Part shown: piece after piece, positions 1 through 7,414 of the stretch
Numbering within the stretch: position 1 is the stretch's first letter
Layout of the letters: every line of letters starts with the position of its first letter
Translations under genes and position numbers: made by a program
The notes under the pieces: model-generated
The model's database searches: none
What the model saw: the letters and a program-made list of their open reading frames with translations, nothing else
Told to the model about the DNA's origin: nothing
Assembly: GCA_964559535.1 (NCBI GenBank)
Contig: CAZLIC010000093.1
Span: 1 to 14,983, forward strand
Length of the DNA: 14,983 bases
Direction of reading: 5' to 3'
Source of the DNA: CAZLIC01 sp964559535
GTDB lineage: Bacteria > Pseudomonadota > Alphaproteobacteria > Rhodobacterales > Rhodobacteraceae

Positions 1-369
1 CCCCGGGAGGCGAGCCGCGATGACCGCGAAGAGGCGGTCGACCTCGGCCCTGGGGTGCCCGGTCATCTTCAGCCCGAAGCCCATGTTTTCGGCCACCGTC
101 ATGTGCGGGTACAGCGCGTAGGTCTGGAACACCATGGCCACGCCCCGCTCGCTGGGGTCCACCCGGGTGACGTCGCGCTGGCCAATGCGGATGGCCCCTT
201 CGGTGGTGTCCTCCAGCCCGGCCACCATGCGCAGCAACGTGGACTTGCCGCAGCCCGAAGGGCCGACGAAGACGCAGAACTCACCGTTGTCGATGGTCAG
301 ATCGACGCCATGGATCACCGTGGCCTCGCCGAACCGCTTGACCACCTTCTGCAGCGTGACACCTGTCAT
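1..369 (-). CDS. Sugar ABC transporter ATP-binding protein (MalK/UgpC/MsmK type), partial at the left edge
   Basis: This is the nucleotide-binding subunit of a CUT1-type sugar importer, which hydrolyses ATP at the inner face of the membrane. The first 123 residues are visible. They contain Walker A (GPSGCGKST, residues 36-44), the Q-loop (Gln82 in VFQTYALYPHMTV) and the ENMGFGLK segment typical of MalK/UgpC ATPases. The signature motif, Walker B and the C-terminal regulatory domain lie beyond the window. The ATG overlaps the stop of the IclR gene by 4 bp (ATGA at 366-369), so the two are probably translated together. It very likely powers the SBP and permeases encoded divergently from 1265, which have no ATPase gene of their own in the rightward operon. 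That pairing is inferred from context. It could also be a shared ATPase serving several importers, as MsmK-type proteins do. Confidence 0.93.
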   Translation of the reverse strand, partial: MTGVTLQKVVKRFGEATVIHGVDLTIDNGEFCVFVGPSGCGKSTLLRMVAGLEDTTEGAIRIGQRDVTRVDPSERGVAMVFQTYALYPHMTVAENMGFGLKMTGHPRAEVDRLFAVIAARLPG

Positions 370-1166
370 TCCCGTCCCCCCTGATGTTCTTCGGGAAAGC
401 GCCAGCTTTCCGCGTCGGCCGCGATTCGTGCGGCGGTTTCCCTGATGGCGGGGGCCAGCCCCGCCATGTCGTCCAAAGTGTTGCGCGCCGTGGTCGAGGT
501 GACCGACAGCGCCCCGATCACCCGCCCCGCGCGTGAAAGGATGGGCACGGCGCAGCAGATGATGCCGGGCTCGTGCTCTTCGGCGTCGAAGGCGAAACCG
601 CGGGCACGGATCGCCGCGATCTCGGCCAGAAGCGCCTCGCGTGTCGTCAGCGTGTTCGGTGTGAAGCCGTGAAAGCTCTGGCGCAAGAGGGCCGCTTCCA
701 GCGCGTCGGGCGGCAGATGCGCCAGCATCGCCTTGCCCACGCCGGTGCAGTAGGCCGGCCCCACCTTGCCCGCCTGCGCGAACATCTCCACCGGGTTCAG
801 GGCATTGCGCTTGTCCACATACAGGACCTGTCCCTGATCCAGTTGCGCCAGATGCACCGTCTCGCCGGTCAGGGCGGCCAGCGAATCAACGTGCGGGCGT
901 GCCAGGGGGGCCAGCGACGACTGTGCCCAGGCGGCATGCGCCAGACGCACCAGCCGCACGCCAAGGGCATAGGTGCCGCGGTCCTCGTCATGGGCCAACA
1001 TGCCCTGGTTCGTCAGGGTTTGCAGGAATCTGTAAAGCGTGGCCTTGGGATAGGGGGCGTCCGGCAGAAGATCGGTGAACCGCACGGGACGCCCGGCGCG
1101 CGCGACCATGTCGAGCACGTCCAGCGCCTTGCCCACCGTCCCGTCGCCCGGCCCTTCGGCACCCAT
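366..1166 (-). CDS. IclR-family transcriptional regulator
   Basis: A DNA-binding regulator that probably controls the divergent galactoside operon and its own promoter. The N-terminal winged helix-turn-helix covers about residues 10-68, with the recognition helix near PKATLYRFLQTL (about 40-51). The IclR effector-binding domain follows (about 80-250), with family hallmarks YCTGVGKAMLAHL and FDAEEHEPGIICCAVPI. Length is 266 aa, normal for the family. I chose the ATG at 1166 because GGAG sits 6 nt upstream of it. An in-frame ATG at 1178 adds four residues, but its AGGG abuts the codon and a predicted transcription start near 1183 would leave almost no leader. The ligand is unknown; galactose, a galactoside or a De Ley-Doudoroff intermediate is inferred from context. 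It overlaps the ATPase gene downstream by 4 bp. Confidence 0.93.
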   Translation of the reverse strand: MGAEGPGDGTVGKALDVLDMVARAGRPVRFTDLLPDAPYPKATLYRFLQTLTNQGMLAHDEDRGTYALGVRLVRLAHAAWAQSSLAPLARPHVDSLAALTGETVHLAQLDQGQVLYVDKRNALNPVEMFAQAGKVGPAYCTGVGKAMLAHLPPDALEAALLRQSFHGFTPNTLTTREALLAEIAAIRARGFAFDAEEHEPGIICCAVPILSRAGRVIGALSVTSTTARNTLDDMAGLAPAIRETAARIAADAESWRFPEEHQGGRE

Positions 1167-1184
1167 GGCTGTCTCCATCCCTGG

Positions 1185-1213
1185 TTGACAGCCTAGATGA
1201 TTCCCGGCATGCT
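1185..1213 (+). promoter_or_regulatory. Candidate sigma70-type promoter of the galactoside operon
   Basis: A perfect -35 hexamer TTGACA (1185-1190) is followed by a 17-nt spacer and CATGCT (1208-1213), which matches the -10 consensus at 3 of 6 positions. Transcription would start near 1220, about 45 nt upstream of the SBP start codon. It overlaps the leftward promoter candidate on the other strand, so the two would compete for polymerase. Confidence 0.45.
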
Positions 1214-1218
1214 TTCAA
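1190..1218 (-). promoter_or_regulatory. Candidate promoter of the iclR-ATPase transcript
   Basis: On the minus strand, TTGAAA (1218-1213) is followed by a 17-nt spacer and TAGGCT (1195-1190). Transcription would start near 1183, which favours the IclR start codon at 1166 over 1178. The -35 shares bases with the first TTTCAATA half-site, so a protein bound there would also affect regulator expression. Confidence 0.35.
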
Positions 1219-1248
1219 TATTCAAGACTAAGTTTCAAATAGTGGAAC
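1213..1248. promoter_or_regulatory. Candidate IclR-type operator: imperfect palindrome plus a repeated half-site
   Basis: GTTTCA-N5-TGGAAC (1232-1248) is an inverted repeat with 5 of 6 arm positions matching. Its TGGAA half-site resembles the TGGAA/TTCCA arms known for IclR-family operators. A related direct half-site TTTCAATA lies at 1213-1220, and its counterpart TTTCAAATA starts at 1233, 20 bp (about two helical turns) away. The palindrome lies between the predicted rightward transcription start (about 1220) and the Shine-Dalgarno sequence (1255-1259), a position suited to repression. Binding is inferred, not shown. Confidence 0.45.
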
Positions 1249-1264
1249 CAAAAGGGAGGAAACC

Positions 1265-2509
1265 ATGGTCCACAAGCGCGCAGGCGCGGTCGCTCTGGCG
1301 GCGGCGCTTCTGCTTTCGACGGCGGCTTACGCGCAGCAGCGCGTCGTCACCTACAACGCCGACTACGACCCCATCCCGCTGGCGGCGATGGAAGCGCTGA
1401 TTGCCGATTTCGAGGCCGCGAACCCCGACATCGACGTCCAGCTGAACAACTTCGACCACGAAGGCTACAAGACCGCGATCCGCAACTTCCTGACGACCGA
1501 TCCGCCCGATCTGGCGAACTGGTATGCCGGAAACCGGATGGCGCCCTTTGTGAATGCGGGCCAGTTTCTGGACGTCACGGATGTCTGGGAAGCCAACGGT
1601 CTGAACGACGCGCTCGCCTCGGCCGCCGCGTCGATGACGATCGACGGCAAGAAGTGGGGCGTTCCCTACACCTACTATCAGTGGGGCATCTACTTCAACA
1701 AGGACGCCTACAAGGCGGCCGGCGTGGAAGTTCCTGCAGCCACGGGCGTTGACTGGGCGACCTTCGTCGCGAACTGCGAAAAGTTCTCGGCCGCCGGCAT
1801 CGACTGCCTGACCACCGGGACCAAGGCACTGTGGCCCGGGGCCGGCATCTTCGACTACATGTCGCTGCGCACCAACGGCTACGAGTGGCACATGGATCTG
1901 GCCAACGGCAAGATCGCATGGACCGACGAGTCGGTGAAGAAGGTGTTCATGGAGCTTGGCAAGGTCCAGCCCTACGTCACGGCGAATCACGCCGCGATCG
2001 ACTGGCAGGATGCCGCCGCTTTGCTGGTGCAGGGCAAGGCTGCCAACTACGTGATGGGCAACTTCGCCGTGGGCGTCTTCAAGGAAGGCGGCATGACGAA
2101 CGACAACCTCGGCTTCATGGCGTTCCCGGAAATCACCCCCGGAATCCCGCGTGCCGAAGATGCGCCGACCGACACCATCCACATCCCGGCTGGTGCCAAG
2201 AACCCGGACGATGCGAAGAAGTTCCTGGCCTACGTCGCCTCGGCCGACGCGCAGACCAAACTGAACGCGGCCATCGGCCAGCTGCCGACCAACAAGAACT
2301 CGACCGTGGCAGCTGACGATCCCTTCATCTCGGCTGGCTTCGAGATGCTGTCCTCGGCCTATGCCCTGGCACAGTTCTTCGACCGTGACGCCCCGGCCGA
2401 AATGGCGAAGGCCGGCATGGAAGGCATCCAGCAGTTCCTGGTGCAGCCGGAAGAACTGTACAACATCCTTGCTCGTCTCGAGCAGGTTCGCGGCCAGGTC
2501 TACAAGTAA
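1265..2509 (+). CDS. Sugar ABC transporter substrate-binding protein (CUT1, extracellular family 1)
   Basis: Periplasmic binding protein that captures an oligosaccharide, probably an alpha- or beta-galactoside, and delivers it to the two permeases that follow. The 414-aa precursor starts with a Sec signal peptide (basic VHKR, hydrophobic core, cleavage likely after AYA at residue 23). The mature protein shows the family-1 layout, with VVTYNADYDPIPLAAMEALI at the start, an ANPDIDVQ segment, and YYQWGIYFNKDAYKAAGV in the middle of the first lobe. The start is well supported: GGAGG at 1255-1259 lies 5 nt before the ATG. It is the first gene of the rightward operon and is separated from the first permease by an 85-bp gap with a strong stem-loop, a common arrangement for making more binding protein than permease. 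The substrate is inferred from the downstream glycosidases. Confidence 0.93.
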   Translation: MVHKRAGAVALAAALLLSTAAYAQQRVVTYNADYDPIPLAAMEALIADFEAANPDIDVQLNNFDHEGYKTAIRNFLTTDPPDLANWYAGNRMAPFVNAGQFLDVTDVWEANGLNDALASAAASMTIDGKKWGVPYTYYQWGIYFNKDAYKAAGVEVPAATGVDWATFVANCEKFSAAGIDCLTTGTKALWPGAGIFDYMSLRTNGYEWHMDLANGKIAWTDESVKKVFMELGKVQPYVTANHAAIDWQDAAALLVQGKAANYVMGNFAVGVFKEGGMTNDNLGFMAFPEITPGIPRAEDAPTDTIHIPAGAKNPDDAKKFLAYVASADAQTKLNAAIGQLPTNKNSTVAADDPFISAGFEMLSSAYALAQFFDRDAPAEMAKAGMEGIQQFLVQPEELYNILARLEQVRGQVYK

Positions 2510-2519
2510 GTCCCCAGGG

Positions 2520-2549
2520 CGGGCGCGGGGGCAACAGCCTTCGCGCCCG
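2520..2549 (+). terminator. Attenuator-like stem-loop between the SBP and permease genes
   Basis: CGGGCGCG (2520-2527) pairs perfectly with CGCGCCCG (2542-2549). The stem extends inward by four more pairs, two of them G-U, to a CAACAG loop. The 3' side is T-rich (TTCGTTCTTTCC). It lies 10 nt after the SBP stop and 45 nt before the permease start. It could act as a partial terminator or protect the upstream SBP message from 3' decay; either would raise SBP over permease. Confidence 0.6.
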
Positions 2550-2594
2550 TTCGTTCTTTCCTGCGCGGCTTGTCGGCAACCATTCGAGGCTCCC

Positions 2595-3482
2595 ATGTCC
2601 ACCAACTGGAAAGCCAATCAGCGCCGTCTGGCACCGTGGATGTTCCTGGCGCCCGGCCTGCTGATCTTCCTGGTCTACGTGATCATCCCGATCTTCCAGA
2701 GCATGTGGTACAGCTTCTACGACTGGGATGGGCTGAGTGACCCGGTCTGGATCGGCACGGCGAACTACGCCGAGATGACCACCGACCCCAACATGATCAA
2801 GTCGTTCTGGAACAACCTGATCTGGCTGGTCCTGTACATGCTGGCCGTGCCGCTGGGCCTGTTCATCGCGATCTTCCTGAACCAGACGGTGCGCGGCATC
2901 CGCATCTACAAGTCGCTGTTCTTCTTTCCTTTCGTCATCTCGCAGGTCGTCGTCGGACTGATCTTTTCGTGGTTTTATGCCCCGGGCTTCGGGCTGCTGT
3001 ACAAGGTGATCGAGGCGGTGACCGGCAAGGGCATCGCCATCCTTGCCGACCCTGACCTTGTGACCTACGGCATCATCGCTGCGGGCCTTTGGCCACAGGT
3101 GGCCTATGTGATGATCCTGTACCTGACGGGCCTGAACAACGTGGCCCCCGACCAGGTCGAGGCGGCGCGGCTGGATGGCGCCAAGGGGTGGCGGATGCTG
3201 TGGTACGTCATCCTGCCGCAACTGCGGCCAGCCACCTTCATTGCGGTGGTGGTGACGGTGATCGGTGCGCTGCGGTCGTTCGACCTTGTCTCGATCATGA
3301 CCAGCGGCGGGCCCTTCGGCTCGTCCCGCGTGCTGTCCTACTACATGTACGAACAGGCGCTGTCGGAATACGGCTATCGCATGGGCTATGGCGCGGCCAT
3401 CGCCGTGGTGCTGTTCGCGATCATGATGGTCTTCATCTCGGGCTTCATCTGGAAGATGTGGCGCGACGAAACGGAGCGTTAG
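2595..3482 (+). CDS. Sugar ABC transporter permease, MalF-type (CUT1)
   Basis: Integral membrane subunit forming half of the translocation channel. It has 295 aa and about six hydrophobic segments, the first at roughly residues 12-34 (WMFLAPGLLIFLVYVIIPIF). The EAA loop that contacts the ATPase is clear at residues 189-208 (EAARLDGAKGWRMLWYVILP). The short N-terminus before TM1 is typical of CUT1 MalF/LacF-like proteins rather than the longer enterobacterial MalF. The start at 2595 is supported by GAGG at 2586-2589; the same frame stays open upstream to 2361, but that part antagonises the SBP coding frame and is not membrane-like. The next permease begins 3 bp after its stop. Confidence 0.93.
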   Translation: MSTNWKANQRRLAPWMFLAPGLLIFLVYVIIPIFQSMWYSFYDWDGLSDPVWIGTANYAEMTTDPNMIKSFWNNLIWLVLYMLAVPLGLFIAIFLNQTVRGIRIYKSLFFFPFVISQVVVGLIFSWFYAPGFGLLYKVIEAVTGKGIAILADPDLVTYGIIAAGLWPQVAYVMILYLTGLNNVAPDQVEAARLDGAKGWRMLWYVILPQLRPATFIAVVVTVIGALRSFDLVSIMTSGGPFGSSRVLSYYMYEQALSEYGYRMGYGAAIAVVLFAIMMVFISGFIWKMWRDETER

Positions 3483-3485
3483 GCC

Positions 3486-4331
3486 ATGTTCCCCAGACCG
3501 ATCGAGCAGACCTCGCCCCTTACCCAATGGCTGTACAAGCTGGCGCTGCCGCTCGCGCTGTTCCTGTGGCTGTTCCCGCTTCTGGGGGTGGCCATCACCT
3601 CGGTCCGGCCGGCCTCGGACCTTGCGCAGGGCAACTACTTCGGGTTGCCGTCCTACATTGCCTTCGAAAACTACGCCGACGTGTTTCAGAACACGCCGAT
3701 GGGGCGCTACATCCTGAATTCGTTCATCGTGACGATCCCGACGGTGATCGGCACGGTGGCCCTGTCGCTGATGACCGGGTTTGCGCTGGCAATCTACCGG
3801 TTCAAGAGCAACCTTCTGGTGTTCTTCATGTTCGTGGCGGGCAACTTCGTGCCCTTCCAGATCCTGATGGTGCCGGTGCGGGACATGACGCTGAACCTGG
3901 GCATGTACAACACCTGGTACGGGCTGGCGCTGTTTCACATCGCCTTCCAGACCGGGTTCTGCACGCTGTTCATGCGCAACTTCATGAAGGCCCTGCCGTT
4001 CGAACTGATCGAGGCGGCGCGGGTCGAAGGCATAACCGAAGTGCGCATTTTCTGGTACATCGTGCTGCCCCTGATGCGGCCCGCCATCGCGGCCCTGTCG
4101 GTGCTGATCTTCACCTTCATCTGGAACGATTTCTTCTGGGCCACGGTGTTGACCACCAGCCCGGAATCGCAGCCCATCACGGCAGGCCTGTCGTCGCTGA
4201 ACGGTCAGTGGGTTGCGGCCTGGCACCTCGTCTCGGCCGGGTCGATCCTGGCCGCACTGCCCCCCGTTGCAATGTTCTTCCTGATGCAGCGCCACTTCAT
4301 TGCCGGGCTTACACTCGGCGCCGTCAAGTAA
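3486..4331 (+). CDS. Sugar ABC transporter permease, MalG-type (CUT1)
   Basis: Second channel subunit, 281 aa, with about six membrane segments starting at roughly residues 17-38 (YKLALPLALFLWLFPLLGVA). The EAA loop is at residues 176-195 (EAARVEGITEVRIFWYIVLP). It is paired with the preceding permease to form the heterodimeric channel. It lies 3 bp after the upstream stop, and AGG just before the ATG serves as a weak ribosome site, so translational coupling is likely. The ATPase that would complete the complex is on the opposite strand at 1-369. Confidence 0.93.
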   Translation: MFPRPIEQTSPLTQWLYKLALPLALFLWLFPLLGVAITSVRPASDLAQGNYFGLPSYIAFENYADVFQNTPMGRYILNSFIVTIPTVIGTVALSLMTGFALAIYRFKSNLLVFFMFVAGNFVPFQILMVPVRDMTLNLGMYNTWYGLALFHIAFQTGFCTLFMRNFMKALPFELIEAARVEGITEVRIFWYIVLPLMRPAIAALSVLIFTFIWNDFFWATVLTTSPESQPITAGLSSLNGQWVAAWHLVSAGSILAALPPVAMFFLMQRHFIAGLTLGAVK

Positions 4332-4344
4332 CAGGAGCCCGACC

Positions 4345-5700
4345 GTGACCAAGATTGCCTTCATCGGGGCGGGATCGACCGTCTTCATGAAGAACCTGAT
4401 CGGCGACGCGCTGCAGATGCCGGCGCTGGCCGCATCGACCGTCAGCCTGATGGACATCGACCGCAGGCGGCTGGAGGAATCCGAGCTGGTGGCGCGCAAG
4501 ATGATCGCCTCGCTGGGCGTGCCCGCCACGGTGGAAACGCATACCGACCAGCGCCGCGCCATCGAGGGCGCGGATTTCGTGATCGTTGCGTTCCAGATCG
4601 GCGGCTACAAGCCCTGCACGGTCACCGACTTTGACGTGCCCAAACGGTACGGCCTGCGCCAGACCATTGCCGACACGCTGGGGGTGGGCGGCATCATGCG
4701 GGCGCTGCGTACCGTGCCGCATCTGTGGCGGTTGGCCGCCGACATGGCGGCGGTATGCCCCGATGCCATCATGCTGCAGTACGTCAACCCCATGGCCATC
4801 AACACCTGGGCGCTGGGGGCGAAGTATCCGCATGTGAAACAGGTGGGCCTGTGCCATTCGGTGCAGGGCACCGCGGCGGAACTGGCGCGCGACCTGGACG
4901 TTCCGGTGGACAGCCTGCGCTACCGTGCGGCGGGCATCAACCACATGGCCTTCTACCTGAACTTCGAGGCGCGGCAGGCTGACGGGTCGTTCCGCGACCT
5001 CTACCCCGCGCTGCGCGACGGATACCGTCAGGGCCGCATCCCCAAGCCCAGCCACTGGAACGCCCGCTGCCCCAACAAGGTGCGCTACGAGGCGATGATG
5101 CACCTGGGCTATTTCGTGACCGAATCCTCGGAACATTTCGCCGAATATGTGCCGTGGTTCATCAAGGACGGACGCCCCGACCTGATCGAGACCTTCGGCA
5201 TCCCGCTGGACGAGTATCCCACCCGCTGCGAGGAACAGATCGCGGCATGGGAGAAGCAGGCCGAGGAGTATCGCCGCGCTGACCGCATCGTGGTGAAGCC
5301 CAGCCACGAATACGCGGCGACGATCATGAATTCGGTCGTCACCGGCGCGCCCTCGGTGATCTACGGCAACATCCCCAACCGCGGCTTCATCCCGCAACTG
5401 CCGCCGGGCGCCGCGGTCGAGGTGCCGGTGCTGGTGGATGCCAACGGGCTGCAGCCGACCTGCGTGAACGACATCCCGCCGCAGCTGGTGGCGCTGATGC
5501 GGACGAATGTGAACGTGCAGGAACTGACCGTTGCCGCACTGATGGAAGAGAACCGCGAGCATGTCTACCACGCCGCCATGCTGGACCCGCACACCGCGGC
5601 CGAGCTGGACCTGCGGCAGATCCGGGCGCTGGTGGATGACCTGATCGTGGCGCATGGCGACTGGCTGCCGGGCTGGCTGAGCGGGCGGCGTGCAGCATGA
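4345..5700 (+). CDS. melA: Alpha-galactosidase, glycoside hydrolase family 4 (NAD- and Mn-dependent, MelA)
   Basis: Cytoplasmic hydrolase that releases galactose from melibiose-type alpha-galactosides. GH4 enzymes use an unusual redox-elimination mechanism needing NAD+ and a divalent metal. The 451-aa protein resembles enterobacterial MelA closely along its whole length, as recalled. It shows the nucleotide-binding start KIAFIGAGST (residues 3-12), VAFQIGGYKPCTVTDF (81-96), QTIADTLGVGGIMRALRT (106-123), the metal-ligand Cys170 in GLCHSVQG and His200 in GINHMAFY. The start is GTG at 4345 with AGGAG at 4333-4337. Upstream in-frame codons run into the permease gene. There is no signal peptide, so the substrate must be imported intact, which matches the ABC importer upstream. 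The end overlaps the SDR gene by 4 bp. Confidence 0.95.
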   Translation: MTKIAFIGAGSTVFMKNLIGDALQMPALAASTVSLMDIDRRRLEESELVARKMIASLGVPATVETHTDQRRAIEGADFVIVAFQIGGYKPCTVTDFDVPKRYGLRQTIADTLGVGGIMRALRTVPHLWRLAADMAAVCPDAIMLQYVNPMAINTWALGAKYPHVKQVGLCHSVQGTAAELARDLDVPVDSLRYRAAGINHMAFYLNFEARQADGSFRDLYPALRDGYRQGRIPKPSHWNARCPNKVRYEAMMHLGYFVTESSEHFAEYVPWFIKDGRPDLIETFGIPLDEYPTRCEEQIAAWEKQAEEYRRADRIVVKPSHEYAATIMNSVVTGAPSVIYGNIPNRGFIPQLPPGAAVEVPVLVDANGLQPTCVNDIPPQLVALMRTNVNVQELTVAALMEENREHVYHAAMLDPHTAAELDLRQIRALVDDLIVAHGDWLPGWLSGRRAA

Positions 5701-6467
5701 ACGACCTGCCCGTGTTCCCCGACCTGCGCGGCGCGTCGGTGTTTGTCACCGGCGGCGGGTCGGGCATCGGCGCGGCGCTGACCGAGGGGTTCCTGCGTCA
5801 GGGTGCGAAGGTGGCGTTCTGCCAGCGGTCGGATGGCGCGGGTTTCGTCCGGGACATGGCGGAGGCCACCGGCAACCGCCCGTTGTTCCTGCCCTGCGAC
5901 ATGACCGACACGGCGGCGCTGCAGGCCACGCTGGCGGCCGCTGCCGCGGCCCACGGGCCGGTGACGGTGCTGGTGAACAACGCCGCCAACGACCTGCGGC
6001 AGGACACGCTGACACTAACCGAGGCGGACTGGGACTGGTCGCAGGCCATCAACCTGCGGTCCTATTTCTTTGCCTGTCAGGCGGTGTTGCCCGGCATGGT
6101 TGCGGCGGGGGGCGGGTCCATCGTCAACTTCTCGTCGATCAGCTGGATGATGGCCGACAAGGGGTATCTGCCGTACATGACGGCGAATGCCGGCATCGTG
6201 GGCATGTCGCGCAGCCTTGCGCGCGAATTCGGGCCGCACCGGGTGCGGGTCAATTCGCTGGCGCCGGGATGGGTGCTGACCGAGAAGCAGAAGCGCCTGT
6301 GGGCGACGCCCGAAGGTGTGGCCGAGTTCCTGAAGAAGCAGTGCCTGCCCGACAGCCTGGACCCGCAGGACGTTGTCGGCGGCTGCCTGTACCTGTCGTC
6401 GAAGGCGTCGAAGGCGGTCACCGGCCAGTGCCTTGTGATCGACGGCGGCGTGGTGGTGACGGGATGA
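5697..6467 (+). CDS. Short-chain dehydrogenase/reductase, probable galactose dehydrogenase, with Asn replacing the catalytic Lys
   Basis: A classical-size SDR (256 aa). From context it is the best candidate for oxidising D-galactose to galactonolactone, the first De Ley-Doudoroff step. Visible motifs are TGGGSGIG (18-25, cofactor binding), NNAA (94-97), Asn119, Ser147, Tyr160, and the PGW turn (190-192). The YxxxK motif reads Tyr160-Met-Thr-Ala-Asn164, so the general-base Lys is Asn (codon AAT at 6186-6188). Ser147 and Tyr160 have the standard 13-residue spacing, so the alignment is not in doubt. Either this is a strain-specific change that impairs the enzyme, or it has another role. It overlaps melA before it and dgoK after it by ATGA. 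The substrate is inferred; aldose 1-dehydrogenase activity on another sugar is possible. Confidence 0.88.
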   Translation: MNDLPVFPDLRGASVFVTGGGSGIGAALTEGFLRQGAKVAFCQRSDGAGFVRDMAEATGNRPLFLPCDMTDTAALQATLAAAAAAHGPVTVLVNNAANDLRQDTLTLTEADWDWSQAINLRSYFFACQAVLPGMVAAGGGSIVNFSSISWMMADKGYLPYMTANAGIVGMSRSLAREFGPHRVRVNSLAPGWVLTEKQKRLWATPEGVAEFLKKQCLPDSLDPQDVVGGCLYLSSKASKAVTGQCLVIDGGVVVTG

Positions 6468-7390
6468 GCGCGGTTCTTTCGCCGGTACAGGCTGTGGTGC
6501 CCGACTGGATTGCGGTGGACTGGGGCACGTCATCGTTGCGGGCCTATGCCATGCAGGGCGGCGCAGTGGTGGCCGAGGTGTCGTCCGACCGCGGCATGGG
6601 CGTGCTGGCGCGCCACGAGTACGAAGCGGCGCTGCTGGCGCTGGTCGCACCTTGGCTGCACGGCCCGGTCGAGGTGATTGCCTGCGGGATGGTCGGAAGC
6701 CGCCAGGGCTGGCACGAGGCGCCCTATCGCGCGGTGCCCTGCGCGCCGGTCGACCCGACCTCGCCGGTTTCAGTGCCCGTGCCGGATGCGCGCCTTCGCT
6801 TCCGCATCGTGCCGGGGCTGAAGCAGGCCGTGCCGCCCGACGTGATGCGCGGCGAGGAGACGCAGATTGCCGGTGCGCTGGCGCTGGTGCCGGGATTTGA
6901 CGGGGTGATCTGCCTGCCGGGCACGCACAACAAGTGGGTGCATGTGTCGGCCGGCGAGGTGGTCAGCTTCCGCACCTGCCTGACGGGCGAGCTGTTCGCC
7001 CTGCTGTCGAAGCAGTCGGTACTGCGGCACGGCATGACCGATGCGGGCACGGCGGATCAGGCGGCGCAGGATGCGGCCTTTGACGCCGCGCTGTCGGACG
7101 CCCTGTCGCGGCCCGAACTGCTGGCAACGCGCCTTTTTGCGCTGCGGGCCGAGGGGTTGCTGACGGGGTTGGACCCGGCCATTGCGCGGGCGCGGCTGTC
7201 GGGCCTGCTGATCGGGCTGGATCTGGCGGGAAACCGCGCCTACTGGCTGGGCCAGCCGGTGCAGGTGGTGGGGGCCGACCGTCTGGCGGCGCTTTATGCC
7301 CGCGCGCTGGCGGCGCAGGGCAACACGCCCCGCATGGTTCCGGCACGCGATGCCGTGCTGGCAGGACTGAGCATGGCGCGCCAGGGTTAA
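6464..7390 (+). CDS. dgoK: 2-dehydro-3-deoxygalactonokinase
   Basis: Phosphorylates 2-keto-3-deoxygalactonate (KDGal) with ATP to KDPGal in the De Ley-Doudoroff pathway, in the cytoplasm. The 308-aa protein has the family start IAVDWGTSSLRAY (residues 16-28, phosphate-binding), CGMVGSRQGW, a PGTHNKWV block, the TGELFALL segment and GLLIGLDL near the C-terminus. Length is normal. The start at 6464 overlaps the SDR stop by 4 bp (ATGA). The frame stays open upstream through the SDR gene, but conserved sequence begins only after this ATG. It is followed after 24 bp by the aldolase that uses its product. Confidence 0.95.
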   Translation: MSAVLSPVQAVVPDWIAVDWGTSSLRAYAMQGGAVVAEVSSDRGMGVLARHEYEAALLALVAPWLHGPVEVIACGMVGSRQGWHEAPYRAVPCAPVDPTSPVSVPVPDARLRFRIVPGLKQAVPPDVMRGEETQIAGALALVPGFDGVICLPGTHNKWVHVSAGEVVSFRTCLTGELFALLSKQSVLRHGMTDAGTADQAAQDAAFDAALSDALSRPELLATRLFALRAEGLLTGLDPAIARARLSGLLIGLDLAGNRAYWLGQPVQVVGADRLAALYARALAAQGNTPRMVPARDAVLAGLSMARQG

Positions 7391-7414
7391 GACCAAGACG
7401 GGGGCAGGGCTGAA

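Noticed and set aside
573..1196. 207-codon open frame on the plus strand
   Set aside because: Antisense to the IclR regulator with no family signal and no ribosome site.
1235..2617. 460-codon open frame on the minus strand
   Set aside because: Antisense to the signal-peptide-bearing binding protein, low-complexity composition, no recognisable motif.
3089..4348. 419-codon open frame on the plus strand
   Set aside because: Out of frame with both permeases, which show EAA loops and membrane segments; the overlapping translation is His/Arg/Gly-rich with no structure.
2325..4562. 745-codon open frame on the minus strand
   Set aside because: It lies antisense to the SBP end, both permeases and the melA start, all of which have clear family motifs. 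Its translation is rich in Arg, His, Gln and Asp with no domain or membrane pattern, as expected for an antisense frame in GC-rich DNA.
6165..6179. Tyr157 as the catalytic tyrosine of the SDR, to rescue a YxxxK motif
   Set aside because: The residue four after Tyr157 is Met161, not Lys, and the Ser spacing fits Tyr160.
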